DNA of 64,000 bases, taken from contig CAWAVV010000033.1 in assembly GCA_963785565.1 (NCBI GenBank), forward strand, positions 1 through 64,000, in the 5' to 3' direction. Positions 36,754 through 44,855 of this stretch are shown one piece after another; positions within the stretch are counted from its first letter, which is position 1, and every line of letters begins with the position of its first letter. This stretch comes from AP-15 sp963785565 (lineage in GTDB: Bacteria; Pseudomonadota; Alphaproteobacteria; ATCC43930; CGMCC-115725). The notes under the pieces are model-generated. The model did not search any database, had not been told where the DNA came from, and saw only the letters and a list, made by a program, of their open reading frames with translations. The position numbers and the translations under genes are program-made.

Positions 36754-36923
36754 ATTCCCGGTTACGCGGAATTAATTCCCGGTTCGACCGAAAAATTTCC
36801 CGGTTGTCCGTCGACGGGAATTTCCTCGCAACCCATTGTTTAAGAGCATGTATTTTTGCTCGAATCCCCGGTTTCGGGGCCGGATCCGATGAATTCCGGG
36901 TTATATTCCCGGTTATCCCGGTT
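36754..36923. repeat. Cluster of ATTCCCGGTT direct repeats
   Basis: Six near-identical 10-mers (A/T-TTCCCGGTT or ATCCCCGGTT) at about 36754, 36775, 36796, 36864, 36905 and 36914. Inverse CGGGAATTT copies lie near 36814 and 36928. The first three are exactly 21 bases apart. Open frames across it are translations of the repeat. It lies just downstream of the LLM flavin-enzyme gene. Confidence 0.65.
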
Positions 36924-36986
36924 CCACGGGAATTTCGCTCGGCCGGCGCCGGTCAGAGCCAACCTCCGTCGGGAATCGGCGCTGGG

Positions 36987-37805
36987 TCAGGCGGCGACGC
37001 GGCCGGTCCCTTCGATGACGGCGTCCCAATCATCGATGTCGCGGTCGAGCGGATGCACCATGACGTGCTGCACTCCGGCCTCGCCATAGGCGGCGATGCG
37101 GTCACGCAATTCGCCCTCGTCCTTGCCGTTCCAGTGGGTGCGCATCGAGATCGTGAATTTGGGCTCGGGCCGGTCGCGGCGCAGCCGCGCAACAACCGGA
37201 GCGACCTCGACGGGGGTCAGCTGGCTGCCGTGCCAGCCGTCGCCGATCTTGACCGTGCGCTTATATGCCGCCTCGGAGCGCGCGCCGAACCAGATCGGGA
37301 TCGGTTTGCCGGGGAATGGCCGCATCGTCATCTCGTTGATTTCGGCCGGAATGTATTTGCCGCGGAACGTCACCGGGTCCTGGCTCCATACCGCGCGCAT
37401 CATCGCGATGCCCTCGTCGGTGCGCCGGCCGCGCTCGTGGAACGGCGCGCCGAGTGCTGCGAACTCGGCTTCGAGCCAGCCGACGCCAGCGCCGAGGATC
37501 AGCCGCCCCTCGGAGAAATTCTGCAACGTCGCCAATTCCTTGGCGAGCGGCAACGGGTGGCGCATCGGCAACACCAGGACGCTGGTGCCGAGCCGCACCC
37601 GCCTGGTCACCGCGGCGGCCCAGGTCAGGCTCAGCACCGGATCGTAGAACAGCGGCGAACGCGGGAAGCTCGCGCGCGGCACGATGATGTGCTCGCTGAC
37701 CCAGACATCGCTGAGCCCCATATCCTCGGCCCGCTGCGCCGCGCGCCGGATCCGTTCGGGCGTGGCCTGCTCGCCCGCATGGGGCAGATGAATCCCGATC
37801 TGCAT
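36987..37805 (-). CDS. LLM-class (luciferase-like) flavin/F420-dependent oxidoreductase
   Basis: 272 residues from ATG 37805, with GGGAGG 7 bases upstream; the 462-residue open frame further upstream runs through the next gene. It is a TIM-barrel luciferase-like monooxygenase. MQIGIHLPHAGEQATPERI, DVWVSEHI, LGTSVLVLPMRHPLPLAKEL and GRLILGAGVGWLEAEF are typical of the F420-dependent (TIGR03619-like) subgroup. It may use FMN or F420. No flavin reductase is adjacent. A Ddn-like F420-type enzyme occurs at 56.8 kb in the same window. Confidence 0.9.
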   Translation of the reverse strand: MQIGIHLPHAGEQATPERIRRAAQRAEDMGLSDVWVSEHIIVPRASFPRSPLFYDPVLSLTWAAAVTRRVRLGTSVLVLPMRHPLPLAKELATLQNFSEGRLILGAGVGWLEAEFAALGAPFHERGRRTDEGIAMMRAVWSQDPVTFRGKYIPAEINEMTMRPFPGKPIPIWFGARSEAAYKRTVKIGDGWHGSQLTPVEVAPVVARLRRDRPEPKFTISMRTHWNGKDEGELRDRIAAYGEAGVQHVMVHPLDRDIDDWDAVIEGTGRVAA

Positions 37806-37879
37806 CGCCGCCCTCCCGCCGCTGCATGGCGCGCACAGCCGGAGGCGCGCCGATCCAACATTGTCGGCGCGATCGGCGT

Positions 37880-38731
37880 CTATTCGCAAGCGCCCGTCAC
37901 GGGCGGCGACCCGACCTGCCCAGACCCGAACTGCCCCGACCCGATTTGCCATGGGCGGTCGATCGTCGGCCGCCCGAAATGGTAGCCTTGCAGGAAGCCG
38001 ACGCCCTCCTCGCGCAACAGCGCCGCCTCCTCGGCGGTCTCGACGCATTCCGCGATCGTGCTGAGCCCGAAACCGCGGGTCAGGCCGAGCAGGTGGCGCA
38101 GAATGACCCGGTTTTCGCGGCAGCCCGCGAGGCTGCGGACAAACGAGCCGTCGATCTTGATCGTATCGACCGCCAGCACCTGAAGATGCCGCAGCGAGGT
38201 ATGGCCGGCGCCAAAATCGTCGAGCGCCACGCGGCAGCCCGCATGACGCAAGGTTTCGACAAAGCGGGCCGATTCGTCGAGGTCGTCGAGCGCCGCGGTC
38301 TCGGTGATCTCCACGACCAGGCGGTGGGCCAGCTCGGGCTGCTTGCGCAGCAGCCACATCAACGAGCGCAGCCACGGCCGGTCGCAGGCGGTCAGCCCGG
38401 AAACATTGAAGCCGAGCCTGACCTCGGGATGGGCGGCCAACTCAGCGAACGCGTGCTCCAGGACATAACGGTCGATCAGGCCGATCAAGCCCACCTGCTC
38501 GATCGCCGTGATGAATTCGCCGCAGGCGACCAGACGATCGTCGTGCTCGCGCATCCGCAGCAGGCACTCGAAATAATCGATTTGTCCCGACGCCGCGCTT
38601 ACCACCGGCTGAAAGGCGAACAGCAAACGGTTCTGGCTCAGCGCATCGCGAACCGCCTCCCCGATTACCGCATTACGCCGCTGCCGGCCTGGCGCCGCCG
38701 GGCGGTCGTGGGGCTGCGCCGAACCAGCCAT
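37880..38731 (-). CDS. Stand-alone EAL-domain protein (c-di-GMP phosphodiesterase candidate)
   Basis: About 283 residues. After a short polar N-terminus (about 30 residues) the EAL fold runs through ECLLRM (E of the EAL motif, Cys in place of Ala), GFNVSG, VEITETAA, LDDFGAGHTS (both metal Asp), TIKIDGSFV, IAECVET and GYHFGRP. All catalytic acids appear present, so c-di-GMP hydrolysis is likely. No GGDEF, PAS or membrane segment is attached. A GTG precedes the ATG by one codon. The C-terminus carries a Gly/Ser/Gln tail (IGSGQFGSGQVGS). It sits 74 bases upstream of the LLM gene. Confidence 0.9.
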   Translation of the reverse strand: MAGSAQPHDRPAAPGRQRRNAVIGEAVRDALSQNRLLFAFQPVVSAASGQIDYFECLLRMREHDDRLVACGEFITAIEQVGLIGLIDRYVLEHAFAELAAHPEVRLGFNVSGLTACDRPWLRSLMWLLRKQPELAHRLVVEITETAALDDLDESARFVETLRHAGCRVALDDFGAGHTSLRHLQVLAVDTIKIDGSFVRSLAGCRENRVILRHLLGLTRGFGLSTIAECVETAEEAALLREEGVGFLQGYHFGRPTIDRPWQIGSGQFGSGQVGSPPVTGACE

Positions 38732-38954
38732 CACGCGCGGGCTTCGCCCTGCGCCAGGTGTCGATGCTCCGCGCCCCCGCCCGCCTCGGCGCCGATCTGG
38801 TTTGGCAGACTACATGCCGGCATAGTCCCGCCTCGATCGCTGCTTCCGACCTCGCATCCAGCGGTCGACACCGCGGATGCGCGTTCGGCGGCAAGCTAAG
38901 GACGACGGGTTTAGGAACGCTTAATGGGCGCGCCGGTACGGCGAGCGGTGGCGC

Positions 38955-39755
38955 TCAGGGCGGTGTGTGCGAGACCAGAAACGGCAGGACCGCGTTATTG
39001 AATTCCCGCGCGCGCACATGGGTCAGGAAATGGCCGCCGCGCGGAAACAGCTTGACCTCCGCGCCCGGGATCAGACGGGCCAGCTCCTCGCTATAATAGG
39101 ACGGGGTAACGATGTCGTCCTCGGCGCCGATCACCAGGGTCGGCGTCTTGATGCGGCTGAGTTCGGCGGTGCGGTCGAAGGCCAACATGGCGTCGATCCG
39201 GGCGGCGACGATTTCGGTCGGCGCGAAGGTCGCCAGATGCTGCGCCTCGATCTGGCGCAGGCGCTCGTTGTTGCGGGCGATCCACCAGCTCGGATACCAC
39301 AGCAAAGTCGCCGATTGCAGATACATGCTGGGCCCGAGGCGCTGCAGGATCTCCTTGCGCAATGCGTAGATTCGGCGGAAATAGGCGTCGGCCTTGGTCC
39401 AGGTCGCGGACAGCACGACGCTGGCGAGCCGGTTCGGGTACTCGATCGCCAGAACCTGCGCGACGGCGCCCCCGGTCGAATGGCCGACAACATGAGCGCG
39501 GCGGATCTCGAGCGCGTCGAGGAGCGCCACCGCATCCACCGCCATCCGCTCGACGGTATAGCCCATCCGCGCCGGATCGCTCTGCCCGATGCCGCGGTGG
39601 TCAAAGGTCACGACCTCGAACCGTTTGGCGAAGGTGGCGACTTGATCCTGCCAGAAGGACGCAAACCCGCCGAGCCCCGTTATGAACAGGACGGGGAAGC
39701 CCATGCCTTGGCGCTCGTAATAGAGCGAGCACTCTCCGATTGAGATGCGCGGCAT
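38955..39755 (-). CDS. Alpha/beta-fold hydrolase
   Basis: 266 residues, cytoplasmic. The catalytic triad is complete: S93 in VVGHSTGGAVAQ, D213 in VIGAEDDIVTP, H242 in RGGHFLTH. The oxyanion strand reads FITGLGGFASFW, and FDHRGIGQSDP is typical of the RutD/3-oxoadipate enol-lactonase-like branch. Likely an esterase or enol-lactonase, but the substrate cannot be assigned. It stands alone between the EAL gene and a divergent XRE regulator. Confidence 0.92.
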   Translation of the reverse strand: MPRISIGECSLYYERQGMGFPVLFITGLGGFASFWQDQVATFAKRFEVVTFDHRGIGQSDPARMGYTVERMAVDAVALLDALEIRRAHVVGHSTGGAVAQVLAIEYPNRLASVVLSATWTKADAYFRRIYALRKEILQRLGPSMYLQSATLLWYPSWWIARNNERLRQIEAQHLATFAPTEIVAARIDAMLAFDRTAELSRIKTPTLVIGAEDDIVTPSYYSEELARLIPGAEVKLFPRGGHFLTHVRAREFNNAVLPFLVSHTPP

Positions 39756-40037
39756 CGATCGACGGTTCAGAACGGAGCAAGGTCGGTATCATCGGCGCGG
39801 GTAGGCTGTCAACGCGGAGGGCATGCACGAAACGCAAATGTGAGTGGCGCGGTGCACCGCGGTGGCGGTAAGCCTGCCCAAAAATTGACACATCGCAACC
39901 ATTCCATGCTGTGACGCCATGTGGTTGAGCATGGCGGCCAAAGCTAGCGTCGCCGTTCTGGCGACGCGACCAGCAGAACCGGCGAAGCGAGTGCCTCCTC
40001 GCGTGGCACGGGCCTCATGATCTGATCGAGGTGCGAG

Positions 40038-40499
40038 ATGAGAGAGCAGGAACCGAAGATCACGGCGAGCCGCGCCGACAGGCTGCAACCCGACGGCGCG
40101 AGCCATACCGACGCGACGCGCGTCGCGCCCCCGACCCGGCGCTCGACGAGCCGGACCCAGGACGTCGATCGCCATGTCGGGGCTCGCGTCCGCGAAAGGC
40201 GGATCATGCTCGGGTTGACGCAACAGCAGCTCGCGGATTTGATCGGCGTCACGTATCAGCAAGCGCACAAATACGAGCGGGCGATCAATCGGGTTTCAGC
40301 CGGCCGCCTATTCGAGATCGCCCACGTGCTCAGCGTGCCGGTCAGCTATTTTTTCGATGGTCTCAAACAGGACGGCGATCGCGCGGTCAGCCCGCGTGAA
40401 CGAATGTGCCTGGAGCTCGCCCGAAACTTTGCCCAGATCCCGAACGAGCGTCACCAGGAGGCGCTGAGCCAGCTGGCGCGCGTGCTCGCCGCCGATTGA
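40038..40499 (+). CDS. XRE-family regulator, paralogue of the one at 43703
   Basis: 153 residues. A disordered basic N-terminus (about 45 residues) precedes a Cro/C1-type helix-turn-helix: RVRERRIMLGLTQQQLADLI, then GVTYQQAHKYERAINRVSAG and LSVPVSYFFDGL. The C-terminus is helical (LARNFAQIPNERHQEALSQL). Nearly the same domain occurs in the regulator at 43703-44248. GAGG precedes the ATG. The family is common in alphaproteobacteria, where members act as global regulators; targets here are unknown. Confidence 0.9.
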   Translation: MREQEPKITASRADRLQPDGASHTDATRVAPPTRRSTSRTQDVDRHVGARVRERRIMLGLTQQQLADLIGVTYQQAHKYERAINRVSAGRLFEIAHVLSVPVSYFFDGLKQDGDRAVSPRERMCLELARNFAQIPNERHQEALSQLARVLAAD

Positions 40500-40526
40500 G
40501 CTGCCGCGGGAAAAGCGCCGGCCAGG

Positions 40527-40703
40527 TCAAATCGGAGGACGCCGCCGGCCGGCGAAGCCCGTCACCAGTGCTATCGCGAAAATGACCAGGAAGATAAAGA
40601 ACAATATCTTGGCAATGCCGGCGGCGGCAAAGGCGACCCCGCCAAAACCGAGAAACCCGGCAATCACCGCAATGATTAGAAAGACCAGCGCCCAGTAGAG
40701 CAT
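40527..40703 (-). CDS. DUF1328 small membrane protein
   Basis: 58 residues from ATG 40703 (MLYWALVFLIIAVIAGFLGF), with GGAGGAG just upstream; the frame start at 40721 would place that site inside the coding region. Two hydrophobic helices and the block GGVAFAAAGIAKILFFIFLV define DUF1328 (YtjA family). Role unknown; often linked to envelope or osmotic stress. A short RRRPPI tail ends it. Confidence 0.9.
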   Translation of the reverse strand: MLYWALVFLIIAVIAGFLGFGGVAFAAAGIAKILFFIFLVIFAIALVTGFAGRRRPPI

Positions 40704-40770
40704 GCTCTCCTCCATCGCCAACCCATCCGAGAGGTGCGTGGAATTCGCCCGGTAGGGCGTTGGCTATTGG

Positions 40771-41781
40771 TCAAACAAGCGGCGCCGCGGCGCGGTTCCA
40801 TTGATCGCGGGCGACGCGGCGGCTGGGTTGGACGAGGAGCAGCGGACTGGCGGCGATCTCGATCGCCAGCGGCAACCGGCCGCGAATTTCACCGTCGGTC
40901 TCCACCACCGAAGGTCCAGCTGCGGCGGGTTTGCCTGCGGCGACCGACGCGCGGCGCGCGGTGAGGATCGAGACGTCCGCCAGCCGGTGCAGCCTACCCA
41001 GCAACATCACGCCGAGATAACGCAAGACGGCGAGCCGCCCCGCCCTTCGAAACAGCACGATATGCAGCAGCGGAACGTCCAACCGGGCATCGGGCGCGAT
41101 GACAAATCGCCCGGCGTAAAGGCGTCCCGTGGTGACGATAGCCGAGGCAACCCGATATGCGCCGCCCTCGATGCCGACGACGAACTCGCTCCGGCGATAA
41201 CGGTAGAGGCACAACAGGATCGCCCAGATATAGCCGAGCTTGCCTAGTCGACGCTTCAGGCGCGGGTCGAGCGCGCCGATCACCTCGGCGTCGAATCCGA
41301 CCCCGGTCATCGCGAGGAACAGGCGATCGCCGGCGCGACCCGGCCAGATCGGCTTTGGCGTCCCGTCGGCAATCAGCCGAGCCAGCCGACGCGGCTCGCG
41401 CGGCAGGCCAATTTCGTTCGCCAGCACGTTGCCGGTGCCGAGCGGCAGCACCGCCAACGGCCGCGATGCGGCGAAGATTCCGTTCGCCACCTCGTTGACG
41501 GTGCCGTCCCCGCCGGCAGCCACGATCACATCGAAGGCGAGGTCGGCCTCGCTCGCCAGCCGCTCGGCGTCGCCGGGGGCGCGGGTTGAAACGACCGTAA
41601 CCGTGCAGCCCCGGCGCTCGAGTTCGGCGACAACGCGGCTCAGGCGTTTCGCGCGGCTTCGCCCCCGACCGGCCGCGGGATTGAAAATGACAAGGATCCG
41701 TCGGGGCAAGCGGGCCTCGGCGCGGACGGAAGCAACGGAGGGCCGCCGGCGGCTAGGCCGCCGGCCGCAGCACCGCGGCAT
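40771..41781 (-). CDS. Diacylglycerol kinase-like lipid kinase (DagK/YegS family)
   Basis: 336 residues. The DAGK catalytic domain is clear: RILVIFNPAAGRGRSRAKRL at the start, VIVAAGGDGTVNEVANGIF (nucleotide-binding GGDGT), then PLGTGNVLANEIGLP. The C-terminal beta-sandwich domain of the YegS type follows (GVGFDAEVIGALD). It phosphorylates diacylglycerol or a related lipid. The ATG overlaps the end of asnB by 29 bases, so the two are probably coupled; a TTG at LPRRILV is an alternative start. Confidence 0.9.
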   Translation of the reverse strand: MPRCCGRRPSRRRPSVASVRAEARLPRRILVIFNPAAGRGRSRAKRLSRVVAELERRGCTVTVVSTRAPGDAERLASEADLAFDVIVAAGGDGTVNEVANGIFAASRPLAVLPLGTGNVLANEIGLPREPRRLARLIADGTPKPIWPGRAGDRLFLAMTGVGFDAEVIGALDPRLKRRLGKLGYIWAILLCLYRYRRSEFVVGIEGGAYRVASAIVTTGRLYAGRFVIAPDARLDVPLLHIVLFRRAGRLAVLRYLGVMLLGRLHRLADVSILTARRASVAAGKPAAAGPSVVETDGEIRGRLPLAIEIAASPLLLVQPSRRVARDQWNRAAAPLV

Positions 41782-43693
41782 CCGCGGGCGCGTCGATCCA
41801 CATCCGGAACCACAGTTCGAGCATCAACAGCGCCCACAGCCGGCTCTGGTGATCGAAACGGAACGTGCAGTGTTCGTCGAGCAGACGCTCGATGTAATCC
41901 GGCCGGAACACCCCGCGCTCGCGCGCGCTCTGCGACAGCAAGGTATCATAGGCCAGCTCCTTGAGCTCGCCGCGAAACCAACGATCGATCGGGCAGCCAA
42001 ATCCGCGCTTTGCCCGATAGAGGATCTCAGGTGGCAGATAGGGCGCCATCGCCGCTTTGAACAACGCCTTGGTGACCCCGCCGGCCATCTTGACCGAATC
42101 CGGCAGCCCGGCCGCCCATTCCAGCAGCACCGGATCGAGCAGCGGCGATCGCGCTTCGAGGCCGTGCGCCATGGTGGCGACGTCGACCTTCACCATCAGA
42201 TCGTCGGGCAGATAGGTGTGAATATCGGCCAGGTTGGCGCCAGCGACCAAGCTTTCCGCTTCGGCGAAATAGGGATCGAGCAGATCGGCGGCGGAGTGAT
42301 CGAGGTGCGCGCGCATCTCCTCGCCATAGCCCTCGCGTTTGTCGCGGTCGGCAAAGAACGCGATCGTTGGGGCGTAGCGCTGGGCCGGTGAGTTCCCCGG
42401 CGCCTGAAGCACGGCGCGGATCTGGCGCAGCTTTAATCGCCGCTGCAGCGGCCGGGGGGCTGCGGCGAGCAGCTGGGCCAGTCGCTCGCGGCCCCAGCGC
42501 GGCAGCCGGTCGAGGCGGTCGAGATAGCGCATCGCCCGGTATCGGCCATAGCCAAGAAAGCATTCGTCGCCGCCATCGCCGGTCAGCGCCACCGTGACGC
42601 GGCGCCGGGCGAGTTCGGCGACATACCAGGTCGGAACCGCCGAGGGGTCGGCGAAAGGCTCGCCATAGTGCCACACCAGGCGCGGCACCACCGCCACTGC
42701 GTCGGGCTCGACGACCTGCTCCTCGTGGTCCGTGCCGTAGCGCTGCGCCACCATCCGGGCATAGCGGGTCTCGTCGTATTCCTTGGCGGCGAAACCGATC
42801 GAGAAGGTTTTGACCCTGCCGCCGCCGGCGCGCGCCATCATCGCCACCACGGCCGAGGAATCGATGCCGCCCGACAGGAAGGCGCCGAGCGGCACATCGG
42901 AGACCAGGCGAACACGGACCGCCTCTTCGAGATGTGCCACGAGTTCGGCGCGCAGTTCGTGCAGCGGCCGCGATCTCGGGACGCCAGGCGCACGCGTCAG
43001 CCGCCAGTAGCGCACCAGCTCAGGCTCGCCGATACCGCCGTCCGCGGCCGCCGAGATGGTCAGATAATGCGCGGCCGGCAGCTTGCGGATCCCGGCAAAG
43101 GCGGTTTGCGGCGCCGGCACATATTGCAATGTCAGATAATGGTCGATCGCCGCTAGATCGGGCACGCGCGACATGCCCGGCCAGGCGAGCACAGCCTTGA
43201 TCTCCGAGCCGAACACAAACCCGGTGCCGGTACGCGCCCAATAGAGCGGTTTTTTGCCGATGCGATCTCGGGCTAGGATCAGACGTCGCGAGCGCCGGTC
43301 CCACAGCGCCAGCGCAAACATCCCGCGCAACCGCGAAAAGATCCGCGGTCCCCAGGCGTGCCAGCCATTGACGATGACCTCGGCGTCGTTGCGGCTGCGA
43401 AAAGGATAGCCCAGCGCCGTCAGCTCGCGGCGGAGTTCTGCAAAGTTGTATATCTCGCCGTTGTAGGTAATCCAGACATTGCCATCGGCGCTCGCCATCG
43501 GCTGATGGCCGGCCGGCGAGAGATCGATGATCGACAGTCGGGCGTGGGCAAGGCCGGCCCTGCCGTCGGTCCACACGCCTTCGTCATCGGGCCCGCGATG
43601 CCGCAGGGTCGCGATCATCCGCCATAGCCGCGCTTCGAGCTCGGCGGCCCTCGGCGGTGCTCCAGCAGTCACAAAACCGGCAATTCCGCACAT
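41753..43693 (-). CDS. asnB: Asparagine synthase, glutamine-hydrolysing
   Basis: 646 residues. MCGIAGFVTAG supplies the N-terminal nucleophile Cys2 of the glutaminase domain, with RGPDDEGVW and NGEIYNFAEL. The synthetase domain carries the ATP pyrophosphatase loop FLSGGIDSSAVVAM and LTGDGGDECFLGYGRY. The length and C-terminal extension match the AsnB clade common in exopolysaccharide and other biosynthetic loci, rather than the shorter housekeeping type. It follows an XRE regulator by 9 bases and overlaps the lipid-kinase gene. Whether it makes free asparagine or amidates another acceptor is open. Confidence 0.93.
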   Translation of the reverse strand: MCGIAGFVTAGAPPRAAELEARLWRMIATLRHRGPDDEGVWTDGRAGLAHARLSIIDLSPAGHQPMASADGNVWITYNGEIYNFAELRRELTALGYPFRSRNDAEVIVNGWHAWGPRIFSRLRGMFALALWDRRSRRLILARDRIGKKPLYWARTGTGFVFGSEIKAVLAWPGMSRVPDLAAIDHYLTLQYVPAPQTAFAGIRKLPAAHYLTISAAADGGIGEPELVRYWRLTRAPGVPRSRPLHELRAELVAHLEEAVRVRLVSDVPLGAFLSGGIDSSAVVAMMARAGGGRVKTFSIGFAAKEYDETRYARMVAQRYGTDHEEQVVEPDAVAVVPRLVWHYGEPFADPSAVPTWYVAELARRRVTVALTGDGGDECFLGYGRYRAMRYLDRLDRLPRWGRERLAQLLAAAPRPLQRRLKLRQIRAVLQAPGNSPAQRYAPTIAFFADRDKREGYGEEMRAHLDHSAADLLDPYFAEAESLVAGANLADIHTYLPDDLMVKVDVATMAHGLEARSPLLDPVLLEWAAGLPDSVKMAGGVTKALFKAAMAPYLPPEILYRAKRGFGCPIDRWFRGELKELAYDTLLSQSARERGVFRPDYIERLLDEHCTFRFDHQSRLWALLMLELWFRMWIDAPADAAVLRPAA

Positions 43694-43702
43694 TTCCCGA
43701 CT

Positions 43703-44248
43703 CTACTCTTCAAGCCAGGGTTCCTGCCGCGTAATCGCGGCGGAAAACCGCTGCACGCCGGCGCTGGCGCGGACCGCGGCCCTTTGCCGCCGCCTCACGC
43801 CCTTGGTTTCGGCCGATTGGGCGAGCGCCTTGGTCATGTCAAGGAATTGTTGGCGAATGATCGGGTCGGGAATAGCGTAGTAAAGTCGGATAAACTCGAT
43901 CGTTTCCGGCCTCTGCAGGTGCTCGCGCCAGCGCTGATCCTCGGGGCTGATCTCCGCATCATCGGACCGCAGATCGCCAAAAAAGTACGAGATCGGCACG
44001 CTCAGGATCTCGGCCATTGCCGAAAGTCGCGATGCGCTGACGCGGTTCGCGCCACCCTCGTATTTCTGTACCTGTTGAAAGGTCAGGCCGAGCGCGTTGG
44101 CAAGGGTTTCCTGGTTCATCCCGAGCAACAACCGGCGCATCCGGATGCGGTTACCGACATGAATGTCGATCGGGTTCGGGACGCCGGTGCCGCGCCCGTA
44201 TTTTGGCGCCGGCTTGGTCTCGTCCACGGATCTTGCCGAGTTCTTCAA
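43703..44248 (-). CDS. XRE-family regulator, paralogue of the one at 40038
   Basis: About 181 residues from TTG 44248, with AAGGGGGG 5 bases upstream; an ATG at 44287 and a GTG at 44227 are alternatives. Helix-turn-helix: RIRMRRLLLGMNQETLANAL, GLTFQQVQKYEGGANRVSAS, LSVPISYFFGDL. The C-terminal half (EFIRLYYAIPDPIIRQQFLD) is typical of this alphaproteobacterial XRE group. It is separated from asnB by 9 bases, so it probably leads the XRE-asnB-kinase transcript. Confidence 0.87.
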   Translation of the reverse strand: MKNSARSVDETKPAPKYGRGTGVPNPIDIHVGNRIRMRRLLLGMNQETLANALGLTFQQVQKYEGGANRVSASRLSAMAEILSVPISYFFGDLRSDDAEISPEDQRWREHLQRPETIEFIRLYYAIPDPIIRQQFLDMTKALAQSAETKGVRRRQRAAVRASAGVQRFSAAITRQEPWLEE

Positions 44249-44456
44249 CGCACCCCCCTTGCCGCAGCAGAGCGTATCACGTTGCATCGGGTTCCGCGGA
44301 AGCGCAAGCAACATTCGACAATTCGCGGTAAACCGCGAGCGCACGCGGGGCCGGACGTAAGCCCAGGTTGAGTGGCAAGACGAAGAATTGGCCGTTTTTT
44401 CGCGGCGCCCACAGCATGCCGCGACGATAGATCGGCGACCAGGTTGACAAATTGTA

Positions 44457-44693
44457 TCAGCAATCGCGGCGGCCGCCCTCGTCATAGCCGCGCCGGTTGC
44501 TGATGTACATCAACGTCATTAGCCCGATTCCGAGCGCCAGGGTAATGATAATGCCGAATATCATCGCCAGCCAGCCGGCAACGCTGATCTCCGAGGCGCC
44601 GAGCCGGTTCCAAAAGATCACGACCACGGCCGCCACCGCCAGGACGGCGGCCACGGCCGCCGCGGCCGCTGCCCAGGTGAATGTCGAACCCAT
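44457..44693 (-). CDS. Small two-helix membrane protein
   Basis: 78 residues (MGSTFTWAAAAAAVAAVLAV), an Ala/Val-rich first helix, a short loop (NRLGASEISVAG), a second helix (WLAMIFGIIITLALGIGLMT) and a charged tail (NRRGYDEGGRRDC). GGGAGAAGG lies 4 bases before the ATG. No named family was recognised. It is divergent from metY. Confidence 0.7.
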   Translation of the reverse strand: MGSTFTWAAAAAAVAAVLAVAAVVVIFWNRLGASEISVAGWLAMIFGIIITLALGIGLMTLMYISNRRGYDEGGRRDC

Positions 44694-44855
44694 CGCCTTC
44701 TCCCGCAGTCTTTCGGCTCCCCCACATCAAACACCGCCTCCGGCGAGATTGCCCCCACATCTGCGACGATCATTTGTCGCTGCAAATCTCGCTTACGCCG
44801 CAACCCCGCACGTGGCAGAGTGCAGGACCGCCGCCCTCCTCGACGGAGACATCCA

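Noticed and set aside
36666..37985. 439-codon plus-strand frame across the LLM gene and repeat cluster
   Set aside because: The first part translates the ATTCCCGGTT repeats and the rest is antisense to the LLM enzyme.
44700..44855. SAM-II riboswitch upstream of metY
   Set aside because: The expected pseudoknot consensus could not be found in the leader by eye.
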